Below, piece by piece: positions 16,935-25,927 of a stretch of DNA of 64,000 nucleotides; positions within the stretch are counted from its first letter, which is position 1; the number at the start of each line of letters is the position of its first letter. Location: the NCBI RefSeq assembly GCF_000186865.1, contig NW_008705565.1, positions 253,927 to 317,926 on the forward strand. Direction: 5' to 3'. This stretch comes from Aureococcus anophagefferens (Eukaryota > Sar > Pelagophyceae > Pelagomonadales > Pelagomonadaceae). The translations under genes were made by a program, and so were the position numbers. The notes under the pieces were generated by a model. That model did no database searches. It saw nothing but the letters and a program-made list of their open reading frames with translations, and was not told the origin of the DNA.

Positions 16935-19301
16935 CTAGGCGACGAGGGGCTCCGTGAGGGCGGGCTCCTCGACCTCGGGCGCGTCGCTCTCCGTCTCGTC
17001 CTCGTCCTCGTCGTCCTCCTTGTCGACCCACTTGCCGTTGTCCTTGATGAGCTGGATGAGGGCGTCGCAGGCGAGCTCGTCCGGGATGCCCTTCTCGACG
17101 ACGGTCTTGCCGACGTAGAGGTCGATCTTGCCCGGCACCGTGCCGACGTAGCCAAAGTCGGCGTCGGCCATCTCGCCCGGCCCGTTGACGATGCAGCCCA
17201 TGATGGCGATGGCGACGCCCGGCAGGTGGCCCGTCTTCTCCGAGATCTGGGCCGTGACCTCCTGGAGGTCGAAGAGCGTGCGGCCGCAGGACGGGCAGGA
17301 CACGAACTCCGTCTTCGTGTTGCGCATGCGCGAGCCCTGGAGCAAAGCGAACGACGTGTCGCGGAGGTACGCGACGTCGAAGTTCGCCGTGTTCGCCACC
17401 TCGGGCTCGACGAGGACGCCGTCGCCGAGGCCGTCGCCCAGCAGGCCGCCGGCCTGCATGCCGAGCTGGAGCGCGAGCTCGGACCGGTCGCACTCGGGCG
17501 CGCGCAAATGGTGCACGACCGACAGCCCCTCGTCGCCCGGCGCGCCCCGGCCGAGCTTCTCGAAGAGGCGCCGCGTCGCGTGGAGGCGGCTCAGGGACGG
17601 GTCCGTCTCCGCGAGGACGAAGTCGACCTGGTCGCCCATGGCCCTGAGCGCCTCGAGCTGCTCGTCGGTCTCGTCGCCGCGGCACGTGACGACCATGCGG
17701 CCGCTGTCCGACGCCAGGGGCAGCTTGCCCAGCGTCGCGTCGTCGCCGAGCGCGGCGCAGTCCACGGCGGGCACGGCGCCCGGCAGGGGCGCCTCCGCGA
17801 GCGCGTCGAGGGGCACGACGCAGTGCACGCCCGCGCCGCGGAGCGTCTTCAGCGCGTCGCGCGCGGCCTCGTCGTCGATGGCCGGCGGCTCGCGGAGGAA
17901 GAGCGTGTCCGTCGTCGCCACGTCCTTCATGGGCAGCGACGCCCCGCCGGGCCCGTCGACCGTCTTGGCGCCCAGCGCGCGGAAGAGCGCGGACGCGCCG
18001 AAGGGCCCGAGCTCGCCGAGCGTCTTCAGCTCCTCCGCGGAGATGAAGGAGAGCACGGAGCCGTCGCGGTGCAGGAGGCCCCGGTAGTCGTGCTGGTCGC
18101 CCTCGCGCTGGGCCGGCAGGAAGCCGCGGCGCCGGTCGAACATCGTGACGTCGCGCGTGTCCGAATACTCGGGCACGGCGAGCTGCGCCTTCTTCGCGGG
18201 CGGCAGCTCGTTGGCCTCGCTCAGCTCCGCGAGGCGGTTGCAGGGCGCGTACTCGTACTCCGGGTCCTCCGTGAGGGACACGCGGATCGTGTCGCCGAGG
18301 CCGTCGCCGAGGAGCGTGCCGATGCCGATGGCCGACTTCATGCGGCCGTCCTCGCCCTCGCCCGCCTCCGTGACGCCGAGGTGCAGCGGGTAGTCCCAGC
18401 CCAGGCGGTACTGCTCCGCGGCGAGGAGGCGGTAGCCCTGGATCATGACGACGGGGTTCGACGCCTTCATGGAGAAGACGAAGTTGTGGTAGTCGAGCGA
18501 CCGGCAGATGTCCGCGAACTCGACGGCCGACTCGACCATGCCCCGCGAGCTGTCGCCGAAGAAGGAGAGGACGCGGGCGCTCAGGGAGCCGTGGTTCGTG
18601 CCGATGCGCATGGCCCGGTTGAGCTCCTTGCACTTGAGCACGAGGGGCGCGAACTGCTCGACGATGTTGTCGCGGTCCCGGAGGTAGTCCTCCTCCGTCT
18701 CGTAGGACACCGTGTCCTCGTCGACCTTGCGGCCGTCGGCGAAGTTGCCCGGGTTGATGCGGATCTTCTCCACGGCCTCCGCCGTCTTCATGGCCACCTT
18801 GGGCTGGAAGTGCATGTCCGCGCAGAGCGGGATGTCGTAGCCCTTCTTGAAGAGGCCCTCGCGGATGTCGTGGCACGCCGTCGCCTCCTTCATGCCCACG
18901 ACCGTGAGGCGGAAGAGGTCGAAGCCCGCGTCGGAGCAGCGCATGACCTGGTCGATGGTCCCCGCGACGTCGCGCGTCGACGTCGTGCCCATGGTCTGGC
19001 GGACGATCTTGTGGTCGGACCCGAACGACACGGGGCCCGCGGTCACGGTCCGCGTCTTCCGCCGCACGACCTCGCGCAGCGACTCGCAGTACTTGCCGTT
19101 GTGCTTCTCGCCGAGAAGCGGGCCGTAGTCGATGTCGCGCTGGCCCGAGATGTGCGACGCCGTCCAGTCGATGTCCGCGGCGCTCCACGTCTTCTCCGCG
19201 CCCATGCGCAGGGCGGGGCGGGCCGCGCGGGGCCGGGCCGCGCTCATGAGCGCGTCGCAGGCCGCCGCGAGGCCCAGGAGGATCAGGGGCGCGCGCATCA
19301 T
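16935..19301 (-). CDS. ispG: Plastid 4-hydroxy-3-methylbut-2-enyl diphosphate synthase (long GcpE form)
   Basis: The 788-aa protein from ATG 19301 is the long plant/algal-type IspG of the MEP isoprenoid pathway, converting MEcPP to HMBPP. It has the TIM-barrel start (VSFGSDHKIVRQTMGTTSTRD), IRINPGNFADGRK, TEAGEGEDGRMKSAIG, the extra middle domain of plant-type enzymes, and a C-terminal Fe-S domain with FVSCPSCGRTLFDLQ and IMGCIVNGPGEMADADFGY supplying the three cluster cysteines. The N-terminus has a signal peptide (APLILLGLAAACDA) followed by an Arg/Ala/Ser-rich stretch, a bipartite leader for import into a secondary plastid. An acidic tail (DKEDDEDEDETESD) is unusual. No intron is needed. 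Confidence 0.95.
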   Translation of the reverse strand: MMRAPLILLGLAAACDALMSAARPRAARPALRMGAEKTWSAADIDWTASHISGQRDIDYGPLLGEKHNGKYCESLREVVRRKTRTVTAGPVSFGSDHKIVRQTMGTTSTRDVAGTIDQVMRCSDAGFDLFRLTVVGMKEATACHDIREGLFKKGYDIPLCADMHFQPKVAMKTAEAVEKIRINPGNFADGRKVDEDTVSYETEEDYLRDRDNIVEQFAPLVLKCKELNRAMRIGTNHGSLSARVLSFFGDSSRGMVESAVEFADICRSLDYHNFVFSMKASNPVVMIQGYRLLAAEQYRLGWDYPLHLGVTEAGEGEDGRMKSAIGIGTLLGDGLGDTIRVSLTEDPEYEYAPCNRLAELSEANELPPAKKAQLAVPEYSDTRDVTMFDRRRGFLPAQREGDQHDYRGLLHRDGSVLSFISAEELKTLGELGPFGASALFRALGAKTVDGPGGASLPMKDVATTDTLFLREPPAIDDEAARDALKTLRGAGVHCVVPLDALAEAPLPGAVPAVDCAALGDDATLGKLPLASDSGRMVVTCRGDETDEQLEALRAMGDQVDFVLAETDPSLSRLHATRRLFEKLGRGAPGDEGLSVVHHLRAPECDRSELALQLGMQAGGLLGDGLGDGVLVEPEVANTANFDVAYLRDTSFALLQGSRMRNTKTEFVSCPSCGRTLFDLQEVTAQISEKTGHLPGVAIAIMGCIVNGPGEMADADFGYVGTVPGKIDLYVGKTVVEKGIPDELACDALIQLIKDNGKWVDKEDDEDEDETESDAPEVEEPALTEPLVA

Positions 19302-19689
19302 GGTCGTAAATTGGCGGCCGACGTCGCAATTCGAGCCGAGCGAGGCCGATTCGATGCGCTTCGAGCTTCAACCACACGCGATTCGGCAGGTTTCTTGAAG
19401 GGGTTCTTGAAGCTTGTAGCTCCCGTCCCGGCCTGCGTCCCGGACGCCAGTGCGTCCCCTTTAAGTCTAAACCCGGGCATTCTTTAAGTCTAAACCCGCT
19501 TTTTCATGGGTTAATAATAATGTCAGGCAGGGGCTGGGGCCCGTGGCGGGGTTCGAGAAGTCCCTCGGGTCCCCGAGATCGAGTCCCCGCCGGGCGCCTG
19601 GCCCACTGGGCCCGTAGTTGACCCAGGAGTAGACCTTGCGGTTCGAGCCGGCGGCAGGGGAAGGGACCACGCCATGCTTTAGCGCCCCC
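19302..19689. other. Intergenic region with short direct repeats
   Basis: This 388-base region lies between the IspG start and the HisA end. It contains a direct repeat CTTTAAGTCTAAACCCG at about 19459-19475 and again at about 19482-19498, plus TTCTTGAAGG/GTTCTTGAAG nearby. The DNA around 19500-19525 is AT-rich (TTAATAATAATG). No gene seen. Confidence 0.4.
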
Positions 19690-20451
19690 CTACTGCTGCG
19701 CCTTGTGCCACGCGATGACGTCCTCGTAGGGCACGTCGCCGCCGAAGATCGAGAGCGCGGAGCCGATCGTGAGGTCGACCTTGCCCCGGCCCAGGGCCTT
19801 CACGCGGTCGAGGTCCGCGAGGCAGTGGGCGCCGCCGGCGTAGGTCACGGGCACGGGCGAGTGGGCGCCGAGGAGCTCGACGAGCGCGTCGTCGATGCCG
19901 ACCTTGGTGCCCTCGACGTCGACGCCGTGGACGAGGAGCTCCGCGCAGCGCGCCCCGAGGGTCGCGAGGGTCGGCGCGTCGACGACGAGCGACGTGAAGG
20001 TCTGCCAGCGGTCCGTGACGACGTGGTAGGCGCCGCCCCGCTTGCGGCAGCTCAGGTCGAGCACGAGCCGGTCGCGGCCGACGGCCGCGACGAGCGCGTC
20101 GAGCCGCGCCTCGGAGAGCTCGCCGCCCTCGAAGACGCTCGACGTGACGATGACGTGGCTCGCGCCGGCGTCGAGCCACTCGACCGCGTTGGCCGCCGTG
20201 ACGCCGCCGCCGACCTGGAGCCCGCCCGGATACGCGCGGACCGCGTCCATCGCCGCGTCGCGGTTGCCGGGGCCGAGCATGATGACGTGGCCGCCCGTGA
20301 GGCCGTCCGCGCGGTACATCTCCGCGTAGTGCGCCGCCGTCAGCTCGCTCACGAAGTTCTCCGCCGCCTCGTTGCCGTCGTCGCGCAAAGTGCCGCCGAC
20401 GATCTGCTTCACCTTGCCGCTGTGCAGGTCGATGCACGGGCGGAACTTCAT
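19690..20451 (-). CDS. HISA: ProFAR isomerase of histidine synthesis (HIS6/HisA type)
   Basis: From ATG 20451 the frame encodes 253 residues: MKFRPCIDLHSGKVKQIVGG, a GGHVIMLGPGN phosphate loop, LQVGGGVTAANAVEWLDAG, HVIVTSSVF, VLDLSCRKRGGAYHV and PVTYAGGAHCLADL with a final TIGSALSIFGG. These fit the half-barrel repeats and both catalytic Asp positions of eukaryotic HIS6, which isomerises ProFAR to PRFAR. Length and an internal LSCRKR-type loop resemble fungal and plant enzymes. No transit peptide is visible before MKFRP, though the frame is open upstream without an ATG near, so a leader exon cannot be excluded. Confidence 0.9.
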   Translation of the reverse strand: MKFRPCIDLHSGKVKQIVGGTLRDDGNEAAENFVSELTAAHYAEMYRADGLTGGHVIMLGPGNRDAAMDAVRAYPGGLQVGGGVTAANAVEWLDAGASHVIVTSSVFEGGELSEARLDALVAAVGRDRLVLDLSCRKRGGAYHVVTDRWQTFTSLVVDAPTLATLGARCAELLVHGVDVEGTKVGIDDALVELLGAHSPVPVTYAGGAHCLADLDRVKALGRGKVDLTIGSALSIFGGDVPYEDVIAWHKAQQ

Positions 20452-20734
20452 GGCTTTTGTGGCGATTCTACGCTGTTGCGGACCTCGACGGCTCGCGCGG
20501 CGGCGTTCGCGCCGCTGCGGCAAGCGCGGCTGAGGCGCTGGCTGTATGCTGCGCTGCAATCTCACTGCAACCAAGCGTTCGCCGAAATACGAACGAAAAG
20601 CCACAAAAACGCCGAGCGCTGCGTCGCCGCGGGCTGCTGGTCCGTGTAGCGCACGACGGCCTCGCGGCCGCACGTGACGAGGCGCTCGCCGCGAGGTCGT
20701 CGCGGAAGATCTGCGTGACTCGCGCCGCGCAACG

Positions 20735-22402
20735 ATGCGCCAGCGAACCCAGCTCGACCATCTCGAGGGCGGCAGCCCCCACGGCATGCTCGACGACGGC
20801 AAAAAGTACGACAAACGACGGAGGCGGCCGTGGCAGGTCTGCGGCGGCGTCGTCGCCGCGTTCGTGGTCGCCTACCTCATCTTTTTTCACGCGCTGGGCC
20901 CGTCGGGCCGCGAGCTGAAGCGCCTGGAAAAGACGAAGCGGAAAGCGGACAAGCCCGTCAAGCACGTCGAGCCGCCGCCGAGCAAGTGGGACCACCACCA
21001 CCACCACGGCGCGGTGCAGCCGCTCGCGGAGTCGGTGACGGCCGAGTTCCACGCGGCGGCGGCGGCCGCGCTGCGCGGCGAGCTCGCCGACACGTTTTCG
21101 CGCGTCCAGGCGCGCGTCGCGGCGCGGAAGCAGAAGCGGCCGCCGCCGCCCGCGGGCGACCCGCTCGCCGTCGCGCCGGAGCCGCGCGCGATCGCGCTCG
21201 AGGCCGGCGAGCTCCAGCGGCGGCGGAGCCCGGGCATGCGGGGCACGCCCATGGACGGCGGCGTGTCGGCGCAGGCCGTCGACGTCCTCGGCCGGCGCCT
21301 CGCGGCCATGACCCGCGAGGACGCGCGGCAGCAGCTCGTCGACGCGCCCGAGAGCCCGCTCGCGGACTCGCCGCGCGACCGCTACCGCGCCAACGACTTC
21401 TGCGACGCGCCGCCGGCCGCGCGGCCGAAGAACGGCGTGCGCGTCGTCTCGCTCAACGTCTGGCAGCCCGCGGCGGACACGTGGGCGACGCGGCGCGCCG
21501 CGCTCGCGGCGCTCCTCAAGGGCGCGGCGCCCGACGTCGTCGCGCTGCAGGAGGTGCGGGGCCAGGGACGCTCCGGCGGCACCTGGGCCGCGGAGCTCGC
21601 GGCGGAGCTCGAGTCCGCGGGCTACGCGATGCCGCACGCGGCCTACGTGCCGGGCACGGGCGACCACGGCATCGGCGGCCGCGCGCCCGACGGCTGGACC
21701 GAGGAGGGCGTCGCGGTGCTGAGCCGGTTGCCGCTCAACGACTTTTACGCCGAGACCTGCGCGATGCCGCCGCTCGCGCGATCCAGCGACCGGAACCCGC
21801 GCACGGCGCTCGGCGTCGTCGCGGAGACGCCGCTCGGCGCGCCGCTCCGCGTCGTCGCGACGCACCTGAGCTACGACCGGCTCCAGCAGTGCTCGAGCGT
21901 CCAGGAGCGGCTCCGGCCCTGGCTCGACGACCTCTGGGCCGGCTACGACGACGACAAAGAGAACACGCTCGGCCAGGTCGTCGTCGGCGACCTCAACACG
22001 TACCCGGACTACGAGTGGCCGACGGACGCGCTCACGCTGTCGGCCCCCGTCGCCGCGGCCGTCGGCGGGCCCTGCGACGAGGACCACGCCACGCGCGAGA
22101 AGAACGTCGCGGCGCTCGCCGCGGACGTCGGGCGCCGCGCGGAGCCCGCGCCGAAGCCGCGCGCGGAGCCGGACTTTTTCGACGCGTGGGAGGCGGCCCG
22201 CGGCGCGCACGAGGCGGGCTTCACGTTCCCGAACCCGGAGACCATGGACCTGGACCCGGCGCGGCCGGACCGCGTCCTCGTGCGGTCGACGAAGCTCCGC
22301 GCGGACCGCGCGTGGGTCCTGGGCTGCGACGAGGTCCCCGGCGCCAAGGGCCACCGGCCCAGCGACCATCGGGTTTTGGTCGTGGACCTGGTGCCCGTCT
22401 AA
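20735..22402 (+). CDS. Membrane-anchored endonuclease/exonuclease/phosphatase (EEP) family hydrolase
   Basis: The 555-aa protein has a basic cytosolic start (KKYDKRRRRPWQVCG), one transmembrane helix (GVVAAFVVAYLIFFHALG, residues about 37-55), a charged linker with a poly-His run (WDHHHHHG), and a C-terminal EEP domain from about residue 235. The EEP motifs are VVSLNVWQP, VVALQEVRG, VVATHLSYDR, VVVGDLNTYPDYEWP and RPSDHRVLVVDLVPV, giving the metal-binding Asn/Glu, catalytic His/Asp-x-Asn and terminal Asp-His. It is a type II membrane enzyme. The family includes nucleases, sphingomyelinases and inositol phosphatases; the substrate is not readable. The last 50 bases of the gene lie in a tandem duplication. 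Confidence 0.8.
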   Translation: MRQRTQLDHLEGGSPHGMLDDGKKYDKRRRRPWQVCGGVVAAFVVAYLIFFHALGPSGRELKRLEKTKRKADKPVKHVEPPPSKWDHHHHHGAVQPLAESVTAEFHAAAAAALRGELADTFSRVQARVAARKQKRPPPPAGDPLAVAPEPRAIALEAGELQRRRSPGMRGTPMDGGVSAQAVDVLGRRLAAMTREDARQQLVDAPESPLADSPRDRYRANDFCDAPPAARPKNGVRVVSLNVWQPAADTWATRRAALAALLKGAAPDVVALQEVRGQGRSGGTWAAELAAELESAGYAMPHAAYVPGTGDHGIGGRAPDGWTEEGVAVLSRLPLNDFYAETCAMPPLARSSDRNPRTALGVVAETPLGAPLRVVATHLSYDRLQQCSSVQERLRPWLDDLWAGYDDDKENTLGQVVVGDLNTYPDYEWPTDALTLSAPVAAAVGGPCDEDHATREKNVAALAADVGRRAEPAPKPRAEPDFFDAWEAARGAHEAGFTFPNPETMDLDPARPDRVLVRSTKLRADRAWVLGCDEVPGAKGHRPSDHRVLVVDLVPV

Positions 22403-22484
22403 GTTTTTTTCTGCTACTCGGGCCCAGCGACCATCGGGTTTTGGTCGTGGACCTGGTGCCCGTCTACGTTTTTTCTGCTACTCG
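22356..22484. repeat. 65-bp tandem duplication at convergent gene ends
   Basis: The segment 22356-22420, holding the last codons and TAA stop of the EEP gene, is repeated at 22421-22484 with two differences: the stop TAA has become TAC, and one T is missing from a T run. Both copies end in CTGCTACTCGGG, which in the second copy is the stop region of the minus-strand proteasome-like gene. Confidence 0.8.
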
Positions 22485-23404
22485 GGCGCCTCGCGCGACT
22501 TCTCGCGCGCGTCGAAGAGCGCGCGGACCTCGTCGTCCTTGAGAAAGCGGCCGCCGGCCGCGTCGAGCGCGCAGACCTCGACGTCGGACGCGCGGGCGCC
22601 GTCGCGGCCTTGCGGCGGGCTCGCGACGGCGGCGTCGAAGGCCGCGGCGCAGGCCGCGCGCTGGAGCGCGGCGCCGTCCGCGTCCGCGAGGTCCGCGGCG
22701 TCGAGCGCGTCGAGCACGTCGTCCGGCGCGGCCCCGGCCGTCGCGAAGCCGCCGGCCTCGCAGGCCTCGTAGGTCCCCCCCGGGTCCGTCTTGAAGAGCC
22801 GCGGCGCGTCGGAGCCGTCGTCGAAGCCCGCGAGGAGGAAGGCCGCGCCGAAGGGCCGGCCGCCGGCGCGCTGCGTGAGCTTTTGCGCGTGGCGGCTCAG
22901 CTGCTTCGCGACGACCTCCACGGGCGGCGCCTCGCCCCAGGTCTTGCGGTGCTCCGCGGCGAACTCGCGCAGGGCCCGCAGGAGCGTCGTCGCGTCGGGC
23001 ACGACGCCGCAGGCCACGCACCAGATCCGCTCGTCGACGCGGTGCACGCGCTCGCACCAATTCGGCGACAGGAGCGGCTCCGGCGTGGAACGGAGGCCCG
23101 CGCTCCGCACGGCCGCGAGGGCGACGCCGCGGGGGCCCAGGACGCCCACGGCGAAGGAGCCGCGCTCCACGGCCTTGGACGCGTACTCGACCTGGTAGAT
23201 GCGGCCCTCGGGGGAGAAGAGGCAGCCGCGGTCGTAGAAGCGCCGCTGCCGCGCGCTGCTCGCCTCGCGCTTCGGCGACCGGTTCGCGGACCGCGGCATG
23301 GCCGCACTTTGCGTCGCGAGGAGCGCGCAGAGGAGCGCGATACTGCGGCGAGGCTTCATAGCAGCCATAGCGAAGCGGTGCACCTCGAAACGGTGAAGAG
23401 GCAT
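22478..23404 (-). CDS. 20S proteasome alpha-subunit-like protein with secretory leader
   Basis: From ATG 23404 the frame encodes 308 residues. The mature part carries the alpha-subunit signature RRFYDRGCLFSPEGRIYQVEYASKAVERG (residues about 54-82), then GVLGPRGVALAAVRSAGL and a CVACGVVPDATTLLRAL block, as in proteasome alpha subunits. It lacks a beta-type catalytic Thr. Before it lies a hydrophobic signal peptide (RRSIALLCALLATQSAAM, residues about 18-36; internal ATGs at residues 13 and 16 could also start it) followed by a Ser/Arg-rich stretch, which resembles a leader for the ER or complex plastid. Cytosolic proteasome subunits have no such leader. The C-terminal half is diverged and extended. 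Targeting and activity are inference. Confidence 0.75.
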   Translation of the reverse strand: MPLHRFEVHRFAMAAMKPRRSIALLCALLATQSAAMPRSANRSPKREASSARQRRFYDRGCLFSPEGRIYQVEYASKAVERGSFAVGVLGPRGVALAAVRSAGLRSTPEPLLSPNWCERVHRVDERIWCVACGVVPDATTLLRALREFAAEHRKTWGEAPPVEVVAKQLSRHAQKLTQRAGGRPFGAAFLLAGFDDGSDAPRLFKTDPGGTYEACEAGGFATAGAAPDDVLDALDAADLADADGAALQRAACAAAFDAAVASPPQGRDGARASDVEVCALDAAGGRFLKDDEVRALFDAREKSREAPE

Positions 23405-23819
23405 TGAAGCTCCAGCTTATGCGCTAGGTGGCAGCCCATTCTCCCAGCGCGCCTCCCGCGCGGGCTCCTCGCGCAACACGAGTCGCTTCGACTTCCTCGG
23501 CGACGACGAGGTCAAGGAGGTCGTCGACTTTCTCGACGGCGCGGCCCTCGGCTTCTTGGCGGAGTCGGGCGTCGTCACCGGCCCGCTCTGCGGCCTCCTG
23601 CGGCGCTGGTGGCGCCGCTGGCGGCGCAACTCGACGCTGAGCGCGGCCTTTGCGTTTCTGGAGCCGGGCGACCTCGGGCCGGTGGTGGCGGCGTACTTCG
23701 CCGAGGACCCGCCCCTCGCGCACGCCGCGCACGCCGCGTCCTGCGACAAGCTCCGGCGCCTCGAGCGGGCGTCGCGGTCCGCCCTCGTCGACGACCTGAG
23801 CCGCAGCCTCTTCATCTAG
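23397..23819 (+). CDS. Open frame without ATG, possibly a 3' exon
   Basis: This frame is open from a TGA at 23394 to TAG at 23819. It reads like real protein from about 23470: SRFDFLGDDEVKEVVDFLDG, then GFLAESGVVTGPLCGLL, AFLEPGDLGPVVAAYFAED and LERASRSALVDDLSRSLFI. There is no ATG in frame, so either a first exon lies upstream, overlapping the divergent proteasome-like gene, or the start was lost. The stop is one base before the ATG of the next gene. No family is recognised. Confidence 0.4.
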   Translation, partial: RGIEAPAYALGGSPFSQRASRAGSSRNTSRFDFLGDDEVKEVVDFLDGAALGFLAESGVVTGPLCGLLRRWWRRWRRNSTLSAAFAFLEPGDLGPVVAAYFAEDPPLAHAAHAASCDKLRRLERASRSALVDDLSRSLFI

Positions 23820-23820
23820 C

Positions 23821-24921
23821 ATGGGCGCCGGCGCGTCCGCCGAGGACCGGCGAGAGCTGCAGCGCTGCTTCGCCGAGTTCCAGGAGGCGCCGGGCGCCGG
23901 CGACGGCCTCTCCGACGACGACTTCGAGGCGCTCATGCGCGAGCACGCGCCCCTGCTCTACTGCAAGGCCGAGGAGTCCGGCGACGCGCCCGCGGCCGCG
24001 CGGGCCCTGCGGGTCCAGTTCGCGACGGCGCGCGAGAAGCTCGCGGCGCGGGACGCGCCGCCCGTGCCCGGCGCCAAGGACCGGCTCGCCCAGCGCGCGG
24101 CGGCGCGGCTCAAGGCCGCGCACCCGGCCTGGGCGTCGGACGCGCCGACGAACCTGCAGAAGGGCCTCGTGCACGGCATGCTCCGATCGCACGCGCTCCG
24201 CACCGTGACCTTTTCGCTCGGCGGCGAGACGGTCGCCGCGCTCCTCGACACGGGCGCGGAGCGCTCGGGCATGTCCATCGACGCCGCGGACCGCTGCGGG
24301 CTTCGCGCCTTGATCGACGGCAGCTTTTCGAGGACCGTCAGGGGCGTCGGCACGGCCCAGGGTCTCGGGCGCGTCCAGTACGCGGAGATCTCGTTCGACG
24401 GCGTGCCGTTCCACGCGGCCTTCGACGTCATGCGCTGGCCCGAGTCGGCCGTCGACTTCGAGGCCATCCTCGGGCTGGACCTCTTGGTGCGGGCGCGGGC
24501 GATGATCGACATCTCGGGCTCGCAGGTCGACCTCACGAACCACGCGGGCGAGGCGACGACGGTGCGCCTGGAATACCCCGAGGAGAGCGACGCGTTCGAG
24601 AAGGTCAAGGCCGACATCGCGGGCAAGCGGGCGTCGAAGGCGGCGGACGCGTCCGCGGCCGGGGCGTCCCAGGCCAAGGAGGCGAACGCGAGCCGCACGG
24701 ACGAGGTCTCGGTCGCCGAGGCCTTCGCGGCCAACGCCGCGCGCATGGCCGAGCTGGGCACGGACCCGGCGGCCATGTCGAACCGCCAGATCAAGGCCGA
24801 GCTCAAGAGCCGCGGCGTCGACGCGTCCTCGGCCATCGAGCGGTCCGACCTCCTCGCGCTCATCCGCGACGCGCGCGCGCGCGCGAACCTCGCGCCGACC
24901 ATAACGCCGCCCGCGGCGTGA
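23821..24921 (+). CDS. DDI1-like retropepsin-type aspartyl protease
   Basis: The 366-residue protein begins MGAGASAE, a plausible N-myristoylation site. Residues about 115-240 form a retropepsin-like domain: VTFSLGGETVAALLDTGAERSGMS with catalytic Asp143 in D-T-G, then VQYAEISFDGVPFHAAFDV and the flap/C-terminal AILGLDLLVRARAMIDI, as in Ddi1-type proteases. The C-terminus (MSNRQIKAELKSRGVDAS, IERSDLLALIRDARA) matches the SAP-like/ARMET C-terminal helical motif. The usual Ddi1 ubiquitin-like and UBA domains are absent; the N-terminus is instead an alpha-helical segment. It probably works as a homodimer, as retropepsin domains do. The ATG follows the preceding stop by one base. Confidence 0.75.
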   Translation: MGAGASAEDRRELQRCFAEFQEAPGAGDGLSDDDFEALMREHAPLLYCKAEESGDAPAAARALRVQFATAREKLAARDAPPVPGAKDRLAQRAAARLKAAHPAWASDAPTNLQKGLVHGMLRSHALRTVTFSLGGETVAALLDTGAERSGMSIDAADRCGLRALIDGSFSRTVRGVGTAQGLGRVQYAEISFDGVPFHAAFDVMRWPESAVDFEAILGLDLLVRARAMIDISGSQVDLTNHAGEATTVRLEYPEESDAFEKVKADIAGKRASKAADASAAGASQAKEANASRTDEVSVAEAFAANAARMAELGTDPAAMSNRQIKAELKSRGVDASSAIERSDLLALIRDARARANLAPTITPPAA

Positions 24922-25000
24922 CTGGCTGTGAGGCTGGCTGTACTCGCCGGCCATAGAGCCGGGCAGTCACGGTGGTCACACAACACACCGAGTTACGAGG

Positions 25001-25927
25001 TCACGAAGGCGAGGCCCTCGCGCGCGGCCGCGCGCGCTTGTGAGTCAGCGGCACGCGGCGCGCCACGCGGAGGAGCTTGGCTGAGGAGCCCTGGAAGAGG
25101 CGCACGATGGGCGCGAAGACGAGGGGGCTGCGCCGGTGGAAACCGACGTTGTTCTTGGTGAGGAACGTCGTTTTGTCCGGGTCCCGGCCCCGCTTCGAGA
25201 GCTGCATTCTGATGCCGGTTTGTGCTTCGCGGGCGACAGTGATTCGGAGGATCGCGTCCTTCTCAAAGCGGGCGTTGTACGTGAACTCCGTCGTCCTTCC
25301 CTCCGGGCCGACGCCGCAGCGCCCGCCGTCGCTGTTCCAGAGATAGACCTTGCGGACGTCGCGGGCGGCGTCGTCGAGGAGCGCGACGCCGACGGCGTCG
25401 ACCACCAAAAAGTCCCGCTGGAACAGCCGTCTTATTTGCACGTCGAACTCGATCACGTCCTCGGCGTCGACGTCCAGCGCCACGCCCTTGCCCACGACGA
25501 AGCAGTCGCCCTCGCCCCGCGCGTTATTGACGGCGCCGCGGGGCCATTCCGGGTGGTCCTTCATGCTGTCGAAGAAGTTGTCGCCGTTGTCCGGGTCCCA
25601 GTCGAGAATCTCCTCCCAGTAAAGGCCCGCGACCCGGTCGCGCACCGCGTCGCGCCAGGTCCCGCCGGCCTGCCGCGCGTGGCCCGAGCGCTCGGCGATT
25701 CCGCGGAACGTCGGCTCCGCCTGGCCGCGCCACGTCGCCGACACGCGCAGGGCCCGGGCGACGGAATCGAGCGGGAGGAACTGGAGGATGAGCGATGGCG
25801 GCACGCGCGACGGGTAGGGCGTCTTGGACGCGCGGCGCGCCGTAATGGCGCCGGCGCGCGCCGCGATGGCCCGCAACTCCGCGTTCGTCAGGCCTTCGAG
25901 GGTCGCGGGGCTGTAGGGCGCGTCCAT
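25001..25927 (-). CDS. F-box-like protein with C-terminal beta-rich domain
   Basis: From ATG 25927 the frame encodes 308 residues. Residues about 10-75 contain a leucine-rich helical unit (LEGLTNAELRAIAARAG) and an F-box-like segment (VPPSLILQFLPLDSVARALR, VSATWRGQAEPTF). The remainder is rich in beta strands (DFLVVDAVGVALLDDAARDV, RKVYLWNSDGGRCGVG) and ends with a basic tail. It may be a substrate adaptor of an SCF ligase, but the C-terminal domain is not recognised. The frame is open upstream to 26026, beginning with GTG, so I use the ATG. Confidence 0.6.
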   Translation of the reverse strand: MDAPYSPATLEGLTNAELRAIAARAGAITARRASKTPYPSRVPPSLILQFLPLDSVARALRVSATWRGQAEPTFRGIAERSGHARQAGGTWRDAVRDRVAGLYWEEILDWDPDNGDNFFDSMKDHPEWPRGAVNNARGEGDCFVVGKGVALDVDAEDVIEFDVQIRRLFQRDFLVVDAVGVALLDDAARDVRKVYLWNSDGGRCGVGPEGRTTEFTYNARFEKDAILRITVAREAQTGIRMQLSKRGRDPDKTTFLTKNNVGFHRRSPLVFAPIVRLFQGSSAKLLRVARRVPLTHKRARPRARASPS

